In this document: positions 24,086 through 33,281 of the stretch, in pieces | How the letters are laid out: the number at the start of each line of letters is the position of its first letter | Position numbering within the stretch: position 1 is the first letter of the stretch | Origin: a virus | Reading direction: 5' to 3' (one strand) | DNA: 36,557 bases | IMG/VR virus record: IMGVR_UViG_3300010430_000247 | Span: 1 to 36,557 of that record | Notes under the pieces: generated by a model | Seen by the model: the letters and a program-made list of their open reading frames with translations, nothing else | Told to the model about the DNA's origin: nothing | Databases searched by the model: none | Translations under genes and position numbers: made by a program

Positions 24086-25362
24086 TATAAGTCTCCAGTA
24101 TTTGTTGATGGGAATGCCCTATCGGATCCCCAAATAATTCTAACAGCGCCAGACCCACCATCACCATGCTCACCGAATGTGTTGTCGGCACCCCCGCCAC
24201 CACCACCAAAGTCACCGCCTTTATTTACAAATGAAGTAGAACCTTGAGACTGTCCACCTCCACGCCCACCGTCTTGACCACCTGAGCCACCGAAGCCATT
24301 TGATCCGTTAGCAGTAGATCCGTTCCCCCCAGCGCCAGAAGCACCTTCACCGAATATACCAACACCACCACCGTTACCAGCAGCATCAGACGATCCTCCG
24401 CCACCGCCGCCACCGCCTGCACCACCTGAACCAGAAGTGCCAGATTGAGCGTATGAACCACCATTACCACCGCTGCCAGAGTAACCACCTGCACCACCAC
24501 CGCCTCCAGCATAAGTGCCTTCAGTGGCGCCAGTGCCACCACCACCGCCGCCGTCACCTATAAATCCACCACCAAGACCACCAGAGTCATCTTGATCTCC
24601 ACGAAATCCACCAAATCCGCATACAGTCGCTATGTCAATGAAATAACTGCTTCCTCCAGCAGATGCGTTATCTAAAGAGTTTGTACTTCTAACACCACCA
24701 GAACCAACAACAACTGTGTAGCTTTGTCCTGGTATAACAGTAATGTCATTTCTCCAACCTAAGCCGCCACCGCCTCCGCCACAGCCGCCTGATGATGTAG
24801 CAGAACCGCCGCCGCCACCACCTACTGCAACTACTGATACAGAAGTAACGCTATCTGGGGCAGTCCAAAGATATGTTCCAGGTGTTGTGAAGGCTTCTTG
24901 TTTAATAGGATTTATGAAAAAAGGAATAACCTCATCATTAATTGTTAAAGAAACTAAGCCTTGTTCGTCTGGTGTGAATGTTATAACATTTTCAGTTCTT
25001 GTTGCGGTACCACCACTTGTCGTTATCGTATAATTTGTGAAACTATCGTAATCAGTTATTTCTAATGTTATAGATTCACCCAATTCTATAAATGGAAGTT
25101 CGCCAGGAGTAGTTATTGCGTCTGATTTTATTGTAAACTCTGATGGTGCGCCTATAACGCTCCATGTACCACTCTTAAATAACTCAAGTTCTTGTTGATC
25201 AGTGTTGAATCTGATCATACCATCTTGAGTGAAGTTAGGTCTTTGCGCAGTTGTACCTGATGGTAACTTCACATAGCCAGTTCCAGTGAACGTAGCAGAC
25301 TTTGCATTGGTGACATTTCTACTGTCATCAATGATAGTTGTATTTTTTATTTTAATAGCCAT
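24085..25362 (-). CDS. Glycine-rich adhesin (gp38-like scaffold, uninterrupted copy)
   Basis: 425 residues. Residues 1-70 are the module shared with the next two genes: MAIKIKNTTIID, KLPSGTTAQRP, GMIRFNTDQQELE, then a Trp. Residues ~70-155 are a beta-rich linker (TDYDSFTNYTI, GLVSLTIND). From ~165 (FTTPGTYLWTAPDSVTSVSV) to the end lies a polyglycine domain with many GGGGGG runs, closing with GAVRIIWG. Glycine-rich sandwiches of this kind are known in T2/T6/S16-type gp38 tail-tip adhesins, where exposed loops bind the host receptor; resemblance here is by composition and architecture, not proven homology. The stop overlaps the next start as TAATG. A strong AGGAGG precedes the ATG. This is the closest paralogue of the neighbouring propeller adhesin and shows that scaffold without inserts. 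Confidence 0.75.
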   Translation of the reverse strand: MAIKIKNTTIIDDSRNVTNAKSATFTGTGYVKLPSGTTAQRPNFTQDGMIRFNTDQQELELFKSGTWSVIGAPSEFTIKSDAITTPGELPFIELGESITLEITDYDSFTNYTITTSGGTATRTENVITFTPDEQGLVSLTINDEVIPFFINPIKQEAFTTPGTYLWTAPDSVTSVSVVAVGGGGGGSATSSGGCGGGGGGLGWRNDITVIPGQSYTVVVGSGGVRSTNSLDNASAGGSSYFIDIATVCGFGGFRGDQDDSGGLGGGFIGDGGGGGGTGATEGTYAGGGGGAGGYSGSGGNGGSYAQSGTSGSGGAGGGGGGGGSSDAAGNGGGVGIFGEGASGAGGNGSTANGSNGFGGSGGQDGGRGGGQSQGSTSFVNKGGDFGGGGGGADNTFGEHGDGGSGAVRIIWGSDRAFPSTNTGDL

Positions 25363-25400
25363 CTTCGCGTCCTCCTAGGATACTCGGCTGTTTTGTTATC

Positions 25401-26630
25401 TTATTTATTTAGAGAATCAACTTTACTTTGCAGTTCCTTTACGGCCTGTAACAATACTGCTATAAGACCGTTATAATTAACAGTCTTAACTTCATCGTCA
25501 GAAACTATTTGTGGTAGTACTTTTTGAAGTTGTTGTGCTGATACGCCAAGAGAAGACTTCCCAGTATCATTCCAAACGAATGAAATGCCGTCAATATCAT
25601 TAATTAAATCTAAAGCGTTTTCAATAGGAGTAATGCTATTTTTAAATGTTTCGTCTGATAATGAGTTAAACTCTGTCGCATTCAACTGACCAGTGGATGG
25701 CTTGAAGTATAGTTTAGTTGAAGAAACTCTTAGATTTTCTGTTTCACCAGACGCGGCTGTGACGAATGTTGGATAATAATTAGAACTGGTTGTTGTGTCG
25801 TCAATAACATCAGGTTTAGTGATTTCACCCCAACCTGTTCCATTGTATCCCTCAAACTCATTTGTTGACGTGTTAAAACGAATCATGCCGGCAACACCAG
25901 AAGGTCTATCAGCACTTGGGCCACTAGGAATTGTTATGTGACCGTTTGAAGTGAATGTCACATCACCATCTAATCTTGGAATGTTATCAAGTTCTGTTTG
26001 TAACCCGTCAATGTTAGCGATGACGTGATTATGACTATCATCTGCCACTGAAGCTGTTAGTGTGGCATTACCAAGATTGGTTAGCGTAACAGACCCTGAT
26101 AAGTCGCCAGCAAGAGTGATTGTTGGATCTGGTTTGTTTGTTACGTTTGTCCAATTAAGATAGTACGAACTATTTTGACCATCAAAAAGTACAGAGTTAT
26201 TAGATGTACCATGAAATGTGCCAACAAATGTATTACCAGATACAGTTTGACTAAAGTTTACGCTACCCGTGAAAACTGTATTAGCAGAACCTACAGTCGT
26301 TTTGAGATTGCTAATTGTCAACTCTGACCCAGCATCATCAATCACAACGTTGCTTGATAATGTTACAATTTCAGAGAATTGAGCGTTTGATGTAATACTC
26401 AAATCACCTGGAGTTCCAGCACTACCGCCTCTTAACTCACCTAAAGCGAATACTGTGTTTGCTCCAACCGAACCGTCAATGGTTAAATCACCAACATTTG
26501 TGTCGCCAATACCAAAAGTGGCGACAACCGTACCCATGTCGTCTATCAATTCATTTGTTCTAGTAAGCCAAGTTTGAAATGTATCGCTGGCACTATCTAC
26601 TTCTGCGCCTACGTATGAACTAATCGCCAT
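25401..26630 (-). CDS. Tail fibre with C-terminal S74 intramolecular chaperone domain
   Basis: 409 residues. The N-terminal ~40 residues (DTFQTWLTRTNELIDDMGTV) look like an attachment helix of a type seen in marine phage fibres. Residues ~45-230 are beta-repeat shaft (VTLSSNVVIDD, GTFHGTSNNSV). Around residues 235-265 there is a copy of the module shared with the next three adhesins (IPSGPSADRP, GMIRFNT, GWGEI). Residues ~325-409 form a peptidase S74/intramolecular chaperone domain: SDETFKNSI carries the Ser and Lys of the self-cleavage motif, followed by GVSAQQLQ and YNGLIAVLLQAVKEL. In this family the domain trimerises the fibre and is then released by autocleavage before the serine. The ribosome site AGGATAG precedes the ATG. 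Good confidence for the domain; the receptor is unknown. Confidence 0.85.
   Translation of the reverse strand: MAISSYVGAEVDSASDTFQTWLTRTNELIDDMGTVVATFGIGDTNVGDLTIDGSVGANTVFALGELRGGSAGTPGDLSITSNAQFSEIVTLSSNVVIDDAGSELTISNLKTTVGSANTVFTGSVNFSQTVSGNTFVGTFHGTSNNSVLFDGQNSSYYLNWTNVTNKPDPTITLAGDLSGSVTLTNLGNATLTASVADDSHNHVIANIDGLQTELDNIPRLDGDVTFTSNGHITIPSGPSADRPSGVAGMIRFNTSTNEFEGYNGTGWGEITKPDVIDDTTTSSNYYPTFVTAASGETENLRVSSTKLYFKPSTGQLNATEFNSLSDETFKNSITPIENALDLINDIDGISFVWNDTGKSSLGVSAQQLQKVLPQIVSDDEVKTVNYNGLIAVLLQAVKELQSKVDSLNK
25402..25409 (-). promoter_or_regulatory. Putative late promoter (AATAAATA) for the adhesin cassette
   Basis: The minus strand reads AATAAATA, overlapping the stop region of the S74 fibre gene and 40 nt upstream of the glycine-rich adhesin start at 25362. 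It is one base off the perfect TATAAATA. The leader also contains a strong AGGAGG ribosome site inside CCTAGGAGG, a leader sequence resembling the one before the 1709 gene (CCTAGGAG). Confidence 0.4.
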
Positions 26631-26841
26631 TTTTTTCTATCCTATCTAAAACTTTTACTAGAATTGACTTTATTTCACTCATTTCATTTTTTAGATTAGA
26701 GACTTCTTCAGAAATCTTTTTGTTTTTCAAAAAAGTCTCTTTCTTTTTCTTGTACGCTTCAAGTTTATTTATGTCGCTGTTTATAACGACACCCGTTTCT
26801 TTATTTTTCAAATAACCTTGTTCATCAGTCTTTTCAAACAT
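26620..26841 (-). CDS. Small coiled-coil protein between DUF4815 and the S74 fibre
   Basis: A 73-residue, lysine- and glutamate-rich protein beginning MFEKTDEQ. An upstream GTG (26847) would give two more residues and a GTGA overlap with the previous stop, but the ATG at 26841 has AGAGG at ideal 5-nt spacing, so I prefer it. Residues ~25-70 show hydrophobic residues at heptad-like spacing (ISEEVSNLKNEMSEIKSILV, KVLDRIEK), consistent with a coiled coil. It overlaps the next gene by 11 nt, which suggests translational coupling. Its position before a fibre gene suggests a role in fibre assembly or trimer attachment, but this is only inference. No named family recognised. Confidence 0.65.
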   Translation of the reverse strand: MFEKTDEQGYLKNKETGVVINSDINKLEAYKKKKETFLKNKKISEEVSNLKNEMSEIKSILVKVLDRIEKNGD

Positions 26842-26843
26842 AA

Positions 26844-29800
26844 TCACCTCTGTAATGCGATAGCTCTTAGTGAAGAAATCTTTGGATATACTGCACGATT
26901 TGATGCAAGTAGACCAATCTTTATCTGGAACTCATTAAATCTTGTGTAAATAATCTCTTCATTCGCAGAAACAGTTCCGTCCCCGTCTGAAGGGCCAGTC
27001 GCAGTAAACACTGTGCCAACATCATTATTTGCCGCGCCATAGTCAGTAAAATCAGTTGACCCAGCAGAAACGATGAAGTAATCGGTATTCGCTATCATTT
27101 CGCTTCCGCTGATAACAGCCAATTCACCAGATTCGGTGTATTGGAAAGCATCTACGTCCCCACCAGTCAGATACTCAACGGGAATTTCATATGTAGTGTC
27201 TATGAAATTTTCCTTATTTGTGCTAGAAGATACAGCCGTCTTTGATGTTGAAAGCTCAATCCAAGGTAGAGTAGAAATGTCTCTAATGTCGGCATTATTT
27301 CTGAATCTAGCCCAGACTTTAACCTGAGTTGATGCTGGTCTATATTCTTGTAATAGAAGTATTAAATCTTCAGCTTTATTTTCATCAGATAATTGAATAA
27401 CTTTAGAAATGTATTTTGCTTCAAGATTACCGCCACTAGGCAGATTTTCATTTGTATCATCATTGTTGATTTCATTTAGAGAGAAAACGACACCAGCGAT
27501 AGCCGAATCAACCACAGGGGTTAGATAGGGCGAAGTGCTGCTAAATGTCATATTGATCTTAAATGACTTCTCACCATTTAGAAGACGAACTTCTTCTGAT
27601 CTTGACAGAACATTGTGAACTTTCTCATATTCATGCTCTTCGTTGAAATCTACCTCAATAGCAGACTTTAATGTAGTACCTTCTGTAGCAATAGTAGAGA
27701 ACGTTACGTTTGTTTCATTACTTGCATTTAGATAAGAAGGACGCAGTGTTGCTGTGTTGAAATCATACGTGTCAAATCTTTCAATAGTGAACCCTGGAAC
27801 AACAGTTGGGTCTGCTATAGCTAATCCTCTAGGCAGTGTGATGGTACCTGTTGGGGCATAAGGGTTAGGAACAGTTGAAGTTGCGCCAGAATATGTTACT
27901 GAAATGTCTGTACCATTTAGCACTGATTTATGTCTATTTGGTAGAACTGATCTGATTTTACCATCGACATAAAACTTACCATTTGAGTGAATCACATCAA
28001 ACTTTTTGTTTACTCTATCAACAATGTCAACTACACCAATACCAAAATCAACAGAAGAGATTGTTCCTGTGTCGCGCACAACAGCAGTATTAGCCTCGTA
28101 AATCGTTGTATTTGAGTTAATGATGAAGTCAAATCCATCTGTGTAAATGTCTGTGCCATCAATTTCTAAGATGGTAGCATTTGCTGAACTTGTACCGTCA
28201 ACAATTGTGTCGCCTACTTGTAGAGTTGCGCCATTCGTAAGAGCGATATTTAAGATTTCTGTGCCGCGAACAGGTTCACCAGATTCAAAGAATGTTGTGT
28301 TGAAGTCCGTGTTAGATGAGAAGAACTCAGCATCTTCTAGAAGATATGTAGCTGTTCCAGTCGCAGGGGAATCTACACTAGCGTTAAACTGCGCTCTATT
28401 GAATCTGATTTTCAGATCAATATCAGGTACAATATCCCAGTTCAGGTTATTGTTAGTAGTGTAGAATGTACCGAACTGGCCTCTGTTACTAACTTGATTC
28501 CCAGTCGCAATATCATTTTCACCAAGTCTTGAAATCCAGAAATATGAATCTGGGTTCAAACCTTCTGTGTGAATAACAAATGCGTATTGCGTGTCGTTAT
28601 ATAAGAACACTGGTGATTTGAAATTAACTTTAGTTGAATTTGTGATACCGTCAGTTGAGACTTTTAGTCTTTCATCGTCGCGATTCATCCAAACAACGCT
28701 ATGTGGTACAGTGGTTCTTGTGATTCCTCCAGCGGAGTCCATTTCGCGAATCTCAAACCAAACGCCTAAAGTTGGGTGCAGTGCTGATAGCCAAATATCA
28801 ACAGAGGTCATGAAGACGCCCTCTACACCTTCACCCTCTTCAACTAAGAATGAGTATGCCGCACAAGAAGGACCAACTTCAAACCAACCAGCAGGCTGAA
28901 TATTAGTTCTAGTTTGTGTCTTGGTTGTCGTACTGGTTCTGGAAGAGGTTCTAGTGACTGTTCTATTTTCTGTACGCTCTCTTGTTTCAGTAGACAGAGT
29001 TCTTGTTGACAAAATCGTATTTTGTTTTTGAACATTTAATCCAGATGCTACAAATGTACCTTTACTATAGCTAGACGCATCTACAGAATTTGTTGAACTA
29101 TCTGTTACCGTTATTTCCTTTTCTCCGACACGGAATCTTTTGTTGTTGTCAGAAGGTAGTCTCAGAAATGCTAGAACTTCGCCTTTAGCATTTGAGTAGA
29201 CTTCAGAACCCTCTTGACCAATATTTGAAAGATTCATGTCATAATTTTCGTAACCATCATCGTCATCTTGAGCAGCTTTTACAGAATCAAAATACTGATC
29301 AACTGATACAGGTGACACATAATCATTCATATTCTCACCATCAAAGAATATGTGGAACCTAGTATTTGGTTTTAACCCGAATGCGTAAACCCTAATTGAT
29401 TGTGGTCTGATATAAGGTATAACAGAAACATCTGTGACAAAACTACCAATATCATTGGTATCAGTGTCAACGTTAATTATAGTGTCAACGAGACTTCTTT
29501 CTTCTATAACTCTTTCAGTGGTTGTAGTAGAAACAGTCTCATCAATATTTCTTGTAGAAGTAGACGATGTTTGCACAGACCCAGGCTGAATGATGAAAAA
29601 TCTTCCGCCCCTTGTGGCTCTATCTAATTGAGTTCTTATGTCAGCAGTTAAAGTATTCCCAGCAGCTTGATACGCATTTAATATACTAGATCGTTTAGAG
29701 GAAGTCACATTAATATAAGACATCACTTCAGATAGCGTATTAAACGTTTTCAGCAGCTTTTCATTGCCATTAAAAGCTCTATCGCCGAAATCCCGATGAT

Positions 29801-32800
29801 AAACTTTAAAGACGTTTGAAGATGTGCCTGAAATTGCACCTGTTTGAGTATTTTTCCAAGCACCTGTTTGAGTGTTAATAACTCTTGATCTAGAAGTTGA
29901 AGATAGGACTTGCTTTGTACCCCATGCGCCGACCTCTGTTGAAACGGTAGCACCGTCACCTAAAGTTGTGTCGTTACCTATATCAAATGATTTATCTACT
30001 GTACTGATGTCAGCCCAAGTGTCAATGTCGGGATACACGTTCATGTCACCAACATAACGATAAGAACTTAATTCAATGTTTCTTGTAGAAGTTGCAAATA
30101 ATTGCTCTTTCATCACAGTTTCGGTGAAAGGAATGTGAATCAAGGCACCAGTTCGCGTTGTACCAGATCCTGTAGTGAAGTTCGTGTCAAACCCTTCAAC
30201 AGTTACCGCTGGCTGCATAACTTTACTTACTTTATCAACAGCGATATTGAAATCCAAATCACCTAAATCAGAAAGACTGTGATCTACAAATGAGTTTACA
30301 AAGACTCCATTTTTAAATCTATCTAATCCATTTTCATCAGGGATTGTTAAATCAAGAGTGTCTTTCTCCAAAAGATTTAGAGAAGTGTAAAACTCTAGAT
30401 TTTGAATTCTAGTTTTCATTGCAGAAATGTCGGCCATAGTGTGTCTTTTATGGCCAACCACATCTGTTGTAATAGCCTCGTCTAGTTTACCTAGAACTTT
30501 AGCGTAGCTATTTGACAATGAAGGATAAGGCGTGACAAAAATGTTCGCAATTCCCATGTAAGTTTCTGGAACTCTTGGAAAGTTTGGATACAAACTTGAA
30601 CGACCTTTGAAAATTTTAAATTCGCCTTTTGGTGATACTGCCAAAACATCTCTTCTAGCAGTATAGTATGAATAGTCAAACACCAAGTTAGTACCAGGAG
30701 TGGGCGCACTAAGACCAGAAACTGGTGCGCTAAATGTTGTTGAATTAGTCGGATTCGTAGGAGCAGTTGCGATGCTTGTTCCTGGAGTTGCTGTCGGTGC
30801 TTTCACCGCTCTGAAGTCAATATGATTTCTTCTAATGAAATCCAAGTCCTCAGTTTTTACTGTTGTATCTGATTCAGTAGTGTCGTCAATTGGGTAGGAG
30901 TCAACAGAGAAATACGACCCACCCCCAGAAATATCTGGATCAAAATAATCAAATTCAATTAGGAGATGCTCAGTATTAGAAATAGGTGCATTAGATTGAA
31001 TGTAAGATGTGTTATATGAATAACCAGTGATGTTTGGAACAAGAATAAACTGAGATGTCACATCAGTACCTTGAGTTGATGATGTAATTTCACTAGTGTC
31101 TTTTCTAACCGATCTCAACACAAATGCGTCTGATACACCCAGATAAAAGTTGCTTAAATCTGATGCCGTGGATCCATCAATCTTTACATAATGCTTTGCT
31201 TTGATAGTCTTTTCAATTTCACCAGCAGACGTTTTCACAACTCTATAAGAAAGTTTGCATGATACAGTAGAAGAAAGCGTTTCACCTAAGTTAATGGACA
31301 ATGTAGAAGAAGTAGCTGTTACTGTTCTTACCACGCCAGTTGTATAACCCTTAGAGTTTAGATCAATTATGTCACCTGCGACATATTCTTTAGTCCAATT
31401 TTGACCGCTTGCCGTTCCTAGTGCCGCTTCAGTAAGTGTAAGTGACGTATTGCTCTCAATGCTTTCAATGATGTAAAGATTACCACTAATCTTAATTCTA
31501 TCACCCACATTCAACTTATTGAAGTTTGATCCGACACCTGTTACAATTTTAGAGCCATTTGTTACAGAAACTGAACCGTCACCATCAATGTATCCATTTT
31601 GCGTGACAGTTAATAATAGTGTGTCTTTAGCCAGACTACCAAGTGTTCCAGCAGCGTAGATCAAAGACTCGCCAGAACTTAATGATACGATGCCTGTGAT
31701 TGATCCACCAGTAGTTATACTACCAGATCCCTGTTTGATAAACGTTGTGTTTAATTCGTCGTTATTACTTTCATTTTTGATGCTTCTCACATAGTCGCTA
31801 CCAGCATAAATCAATCTAGGATTATTTGTCGTGTCATAGATAGTCGCTTGACCATCTTCCAGAACGATGTCAGCAAAGAATGTTGAGTTACCAATACCAC
31901 GAACATCCGCAAAAGACTTGCCTGAGTTGATGCTAACATCTGCGATGTAAAATCTCATAGTAGCGTCAGGTGATCCTAGCTTACCATCTTTTCTTAGATA
32001 TGAGACTAGTCTAGCTGTACCAATTGCATTACCATTTGGTGTGGCTGAGTGAATGACTTCATTTGTAATTCTAGCTTCCGCCAAATCATATAGTGTCACT
32101 TCTACGTAATTGTCTGGGTCAGGAATACCCATAATCTCATTTACGATTACATGCGGGCCTGATGGCACGAAAGAATAGTTTTCGTTTACGAATGTGAAAT
32201 CAGTCGCCTTGTCACCTTCAATTGCTCTTGTTGCAACAGTCTCAACTTCGTAACCTTTAACGTATGCTAAACCCTTTTCAAGCTCCACAACATACTTTGA
32301 GGAGTCACCACCTTCAGCTTCGGTATACTTGCCACCGTTCGTACCTGTGTTTAAATGTTCGCGAGTGTTCATTGTCCAACCACGAACAATGTAGTCTCCA
32401 GATTCATTATAAGTTCTTCTTGCGAGTTCCTCTGCTACTTGATTGTAAAGAGTTTTCTCATTTTTTTCAAAAACTTCACCGTTTCTCAATTCAAGTAAAA
32501 GAAAGTTGTTATCATCTTCAAGATCGACATCAAGATCGGAGACATTTAGCGTTAGTTCACATCTTAGTCTATCCGCACCAGGTGCGTTAAAGTTATTGAA
32601 TCCTTGAGCATTGTCCAATAGTGATGTGTCAGCATTGGAGTCAACAGTAGAGAATGTTGCTTTAAAATAAACTTTCTTGTTTGCGCTTGCATTAAATGGA
32701 TCAATGGCAATTTTCTGCGAATCAAACTTTACAAAGAAACCTCTTACGTAAAGAACGCCTTCAGAAATACCAAAGATTGACCCAGTGCCAGCAGTATTCA

Positions 32801-33272
32801 ATGCGGATGTTGGCATACTGCCAGTTATAGATGTAGTAGTCGTATAGTTAATAGTTTCGTTTGTAAACTCTGTAACAATTTCACTATTATTAGAATCAGT
32901 GTAGTTGATGAAAAGAACTGTAACACCGATTTCAGTTGGATCAGCTTCGGCATGAATAACTTTAGCCCTTAGGCCAGTGACAGTACCTACTAATTCAGCA
33001 CCTATTAGATTTGGCAATTCACCAATGTTTGTTTGGATGCGAACATAGTCTACTGGGTCTTGTGGATCAAACTTACCACCAAGAACACGAGAACCGTTCT
33101 TAAAGACGTGATCACCAAATCTTTCAATCTGTTTTTGTAGAATAGTCTGAAGCTGGGTTAGTTCTCTAGCTTGAACAGCTTGACTAGGCTTAAATAGAAT
33201 ACGATGAAAGTTCTTGTCTTCATTGTAGTCATCAAAGTATGGTGATACATTAAAATCTAGTTCTTGACTCAT
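26844..33272 (-). CDS. Giant DUF4815-type virion structural protein
   Basis: This 2142-residue protein opens with the DUF4815 signature (NVSPYFDDYNEDKNFHRILF, then QAVQARELTQLQTILQ and QIERFGDHVF). That family of large virion proteins lies in the baseplate/tail region of marine T4-like phages; its exact position in the particle is not established to my knowledge. Beyond residue ~60 it alternates beta-rich modules. Residues ~1300-1370 and ~1480-1530 are Thr/Ser/Arg-rich and low-complexity (for example TRTSSRTSTTTKTQTRT). Near the C-terminus a shuffled phage module (VSAGSTDFTDYGAANND followed by GTVFTATG) sits just before the terminal segment FNEFQIKIGLLASNRAVYP. The ATG at 33272 has the ribosome site AAGGGGC. 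No catalytic motif was recognised. Family confident; function unknown. Confidence 0.8.
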   Translation of the reverse strand: MSQELDFNVSPYFDDYNEDKNFHRILFKPSQAVQARELTQLQTILQKQIERFGDHVFKNGSRVLGGKFDPQDPVDYVRIQTNIGELPNLIGAELVGTVTGLRAKVIHAEADPTEIGVTVLFINYTDSNNSEIVTEFTNETINYTTTTSITGSMPTSALNTAGTGSIFGISEGVLYVRGFFVKFDSQKIAIDPFNASANKKVYFKATFSTVDSNADTSLLDNAQGFNNFNAPGADRLRCELTLNVSDLDVDLEDDNNFLLLELRNGEVFEKNEKTLYNQVAEELARRTYNESGDYIVRGWTMNTREHLNTGTNGGKYTEAEGGDSSKYVVELEKGLAYVKGYEVETVATRAIEGDKATDFTFVNENYSFVPSGPHVIVNEIMGIPDPDNYVEVTLYDLAEARITNEVIHSATPNGNAIGTARLVSYLRKDGKLGSPDATMRFYIADVSINSGKSFADVRGIGNSTFFADIVLEDGQATIYDTTNNPRLIYAGSDYVRSIKNESNNDELNTTFIKQGSGSITTGGSITGIVSLSSGESLIYAAGTLGSLAKDTLLLTVTQNGYIDGDGSVSVTNGSKIVTGVGSNFNKLNVGDRIKISGNLYIIESIESNTSLTLTEAALGTASGQNWTKEYVAGDIIDLNSKGYTTGVVRTVTATSSTLSINLGETLSSTVSCKLSYRVVKTSAGEIEKTIKAKHYVKIDGSTASDLSNFYLGVSDAFVLRSVRKDTSEITSSTQGTDVTSQFILVPNITGYSYNTSYIQSNAPISNTEHLLIEFDYFDPDISGGGSYFSVDSYPIDDTTESDTTVKTEDLDFIRRNHIDFRAVKAPTATPGTSIATAPTNPTNSTTFSAPVSGLSAPTPGTNLVFDYSYYTARRDVLAVSPKGEFKIFKGRSSLYPNFPRVPETYMGIANIFVTPYPSLSNSYAKVLGKLDEAITTDVVGHKRHTMADISAMKTRIQNLEFYTSLNLLEKDTLDLTIPDENGLDRFKNGVFVNSFVDHSLSDLGDLDFNIAVDKVSKVMQPAVTVEGFDTNFTTGSGTTRTGALIHIPFTETVMKEQLFATSTRNIELSSYRYVGDMNVYPDIDTWADISTVDKSFDIGNDTTLGDGATVSTEVGAWGTKQVLSSTSRSRVINTQTGAWKNTQTGAISGTSSNVFKVYHRDFGDRAFNGNEKLLKTFNTLSEVMSYINVTSSKRSSILNAYQAAGNTLTADIRTQLDRATRGGRFFIIQPGSVQTSSTSTRNIDETVSTTTTERVIEERSLVDTIINVDTDTNDIGSFVTDVSVIPYIRPQSIRVYAFGLKPNTRFHIFFDGENMNDYVSPVSVDQYFDSVKAAQDDDDGYENYDMNLSNIGQEGSEVYSNAKGEVLAFLRLPSDNNKRFRVGEKEITVTDSSTNSVDASSYSKGTFVASGLNVQKQNTILSTRTLSTETRERTENRTVTRTSSRTSTTTKTQTRTNIQPAGWFEVGPSCAAYSFLVEEGEGVEGVFMTSVDIWLSALHPTLGVWFEIREMDSAGGITRTTVPHSVVWMNRDDERLKVSTDGITNSTKVNFKSPVFLYNDTQYAFVIHTEGLNPDSYFWISRLGENDIATGNQVSNRGQFGTFYTTNNNLNWDIVPDIDLKIRFNRAQFNASVDSPATGTATYLLEDAEFFSSNTDFNTTFFESGEPVRGTEILNIALTNGATLQVGDTIVDGTSSANATILEIDGTDIYTDGFDFIINSNTTIYEANTAVVRDTGTISSVDFGIGVVDIVDRVNKKFDVIHSNGKFYVDGKIRSVLPNRHKSVLNGTDISVTYSGATSTVPNPYAPTGTITLPRGLAIADPTVVPGFTIERFDTYDFNTATLRPSYLNASNETNVTFSTIATEGTTLKSAIEVDFNEEHEYEKVHNVLSRSEEVRLLNGEKSFKINMTFSSTSPYLTPVVDSAIAGVVFSLNEINNDDTNENLPSGGNLEAKYISKVIQLSDENKAEDLILLLQEYRPASTQVKVWARFRNNADIRDISTLPWIELSTSKTAVSSSTNKENFIDTTYEIPVEYLTGGDVDAFQYTESGELAVISGSEMIANTDYFIVSAGSTDFTDYGAANNDVGTVFTATGPSDGDGTVSANEEIIYTRFNEFQIKIGLLASNRAVYPKISSLRAIALQR

Positions 33273-33281
33273 TTTAGCCCC

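Noticed and set aside
24085-25362. Glycine-rich protein as a collagen or silk-like structural repeat
   Set aside because: There is no Gly-X-Y periodicity; the Gly runs are separated by conserved beta segments and capped by GAVRIIWG, which fits a folded adhesin domain better.
26766-26773. CATAAATA on the minus strand within the coiled-coil gene
   Set aside because: Internal to a short gene and more than 130 nt from the next start; likely chance in AT-rich coding sequence.
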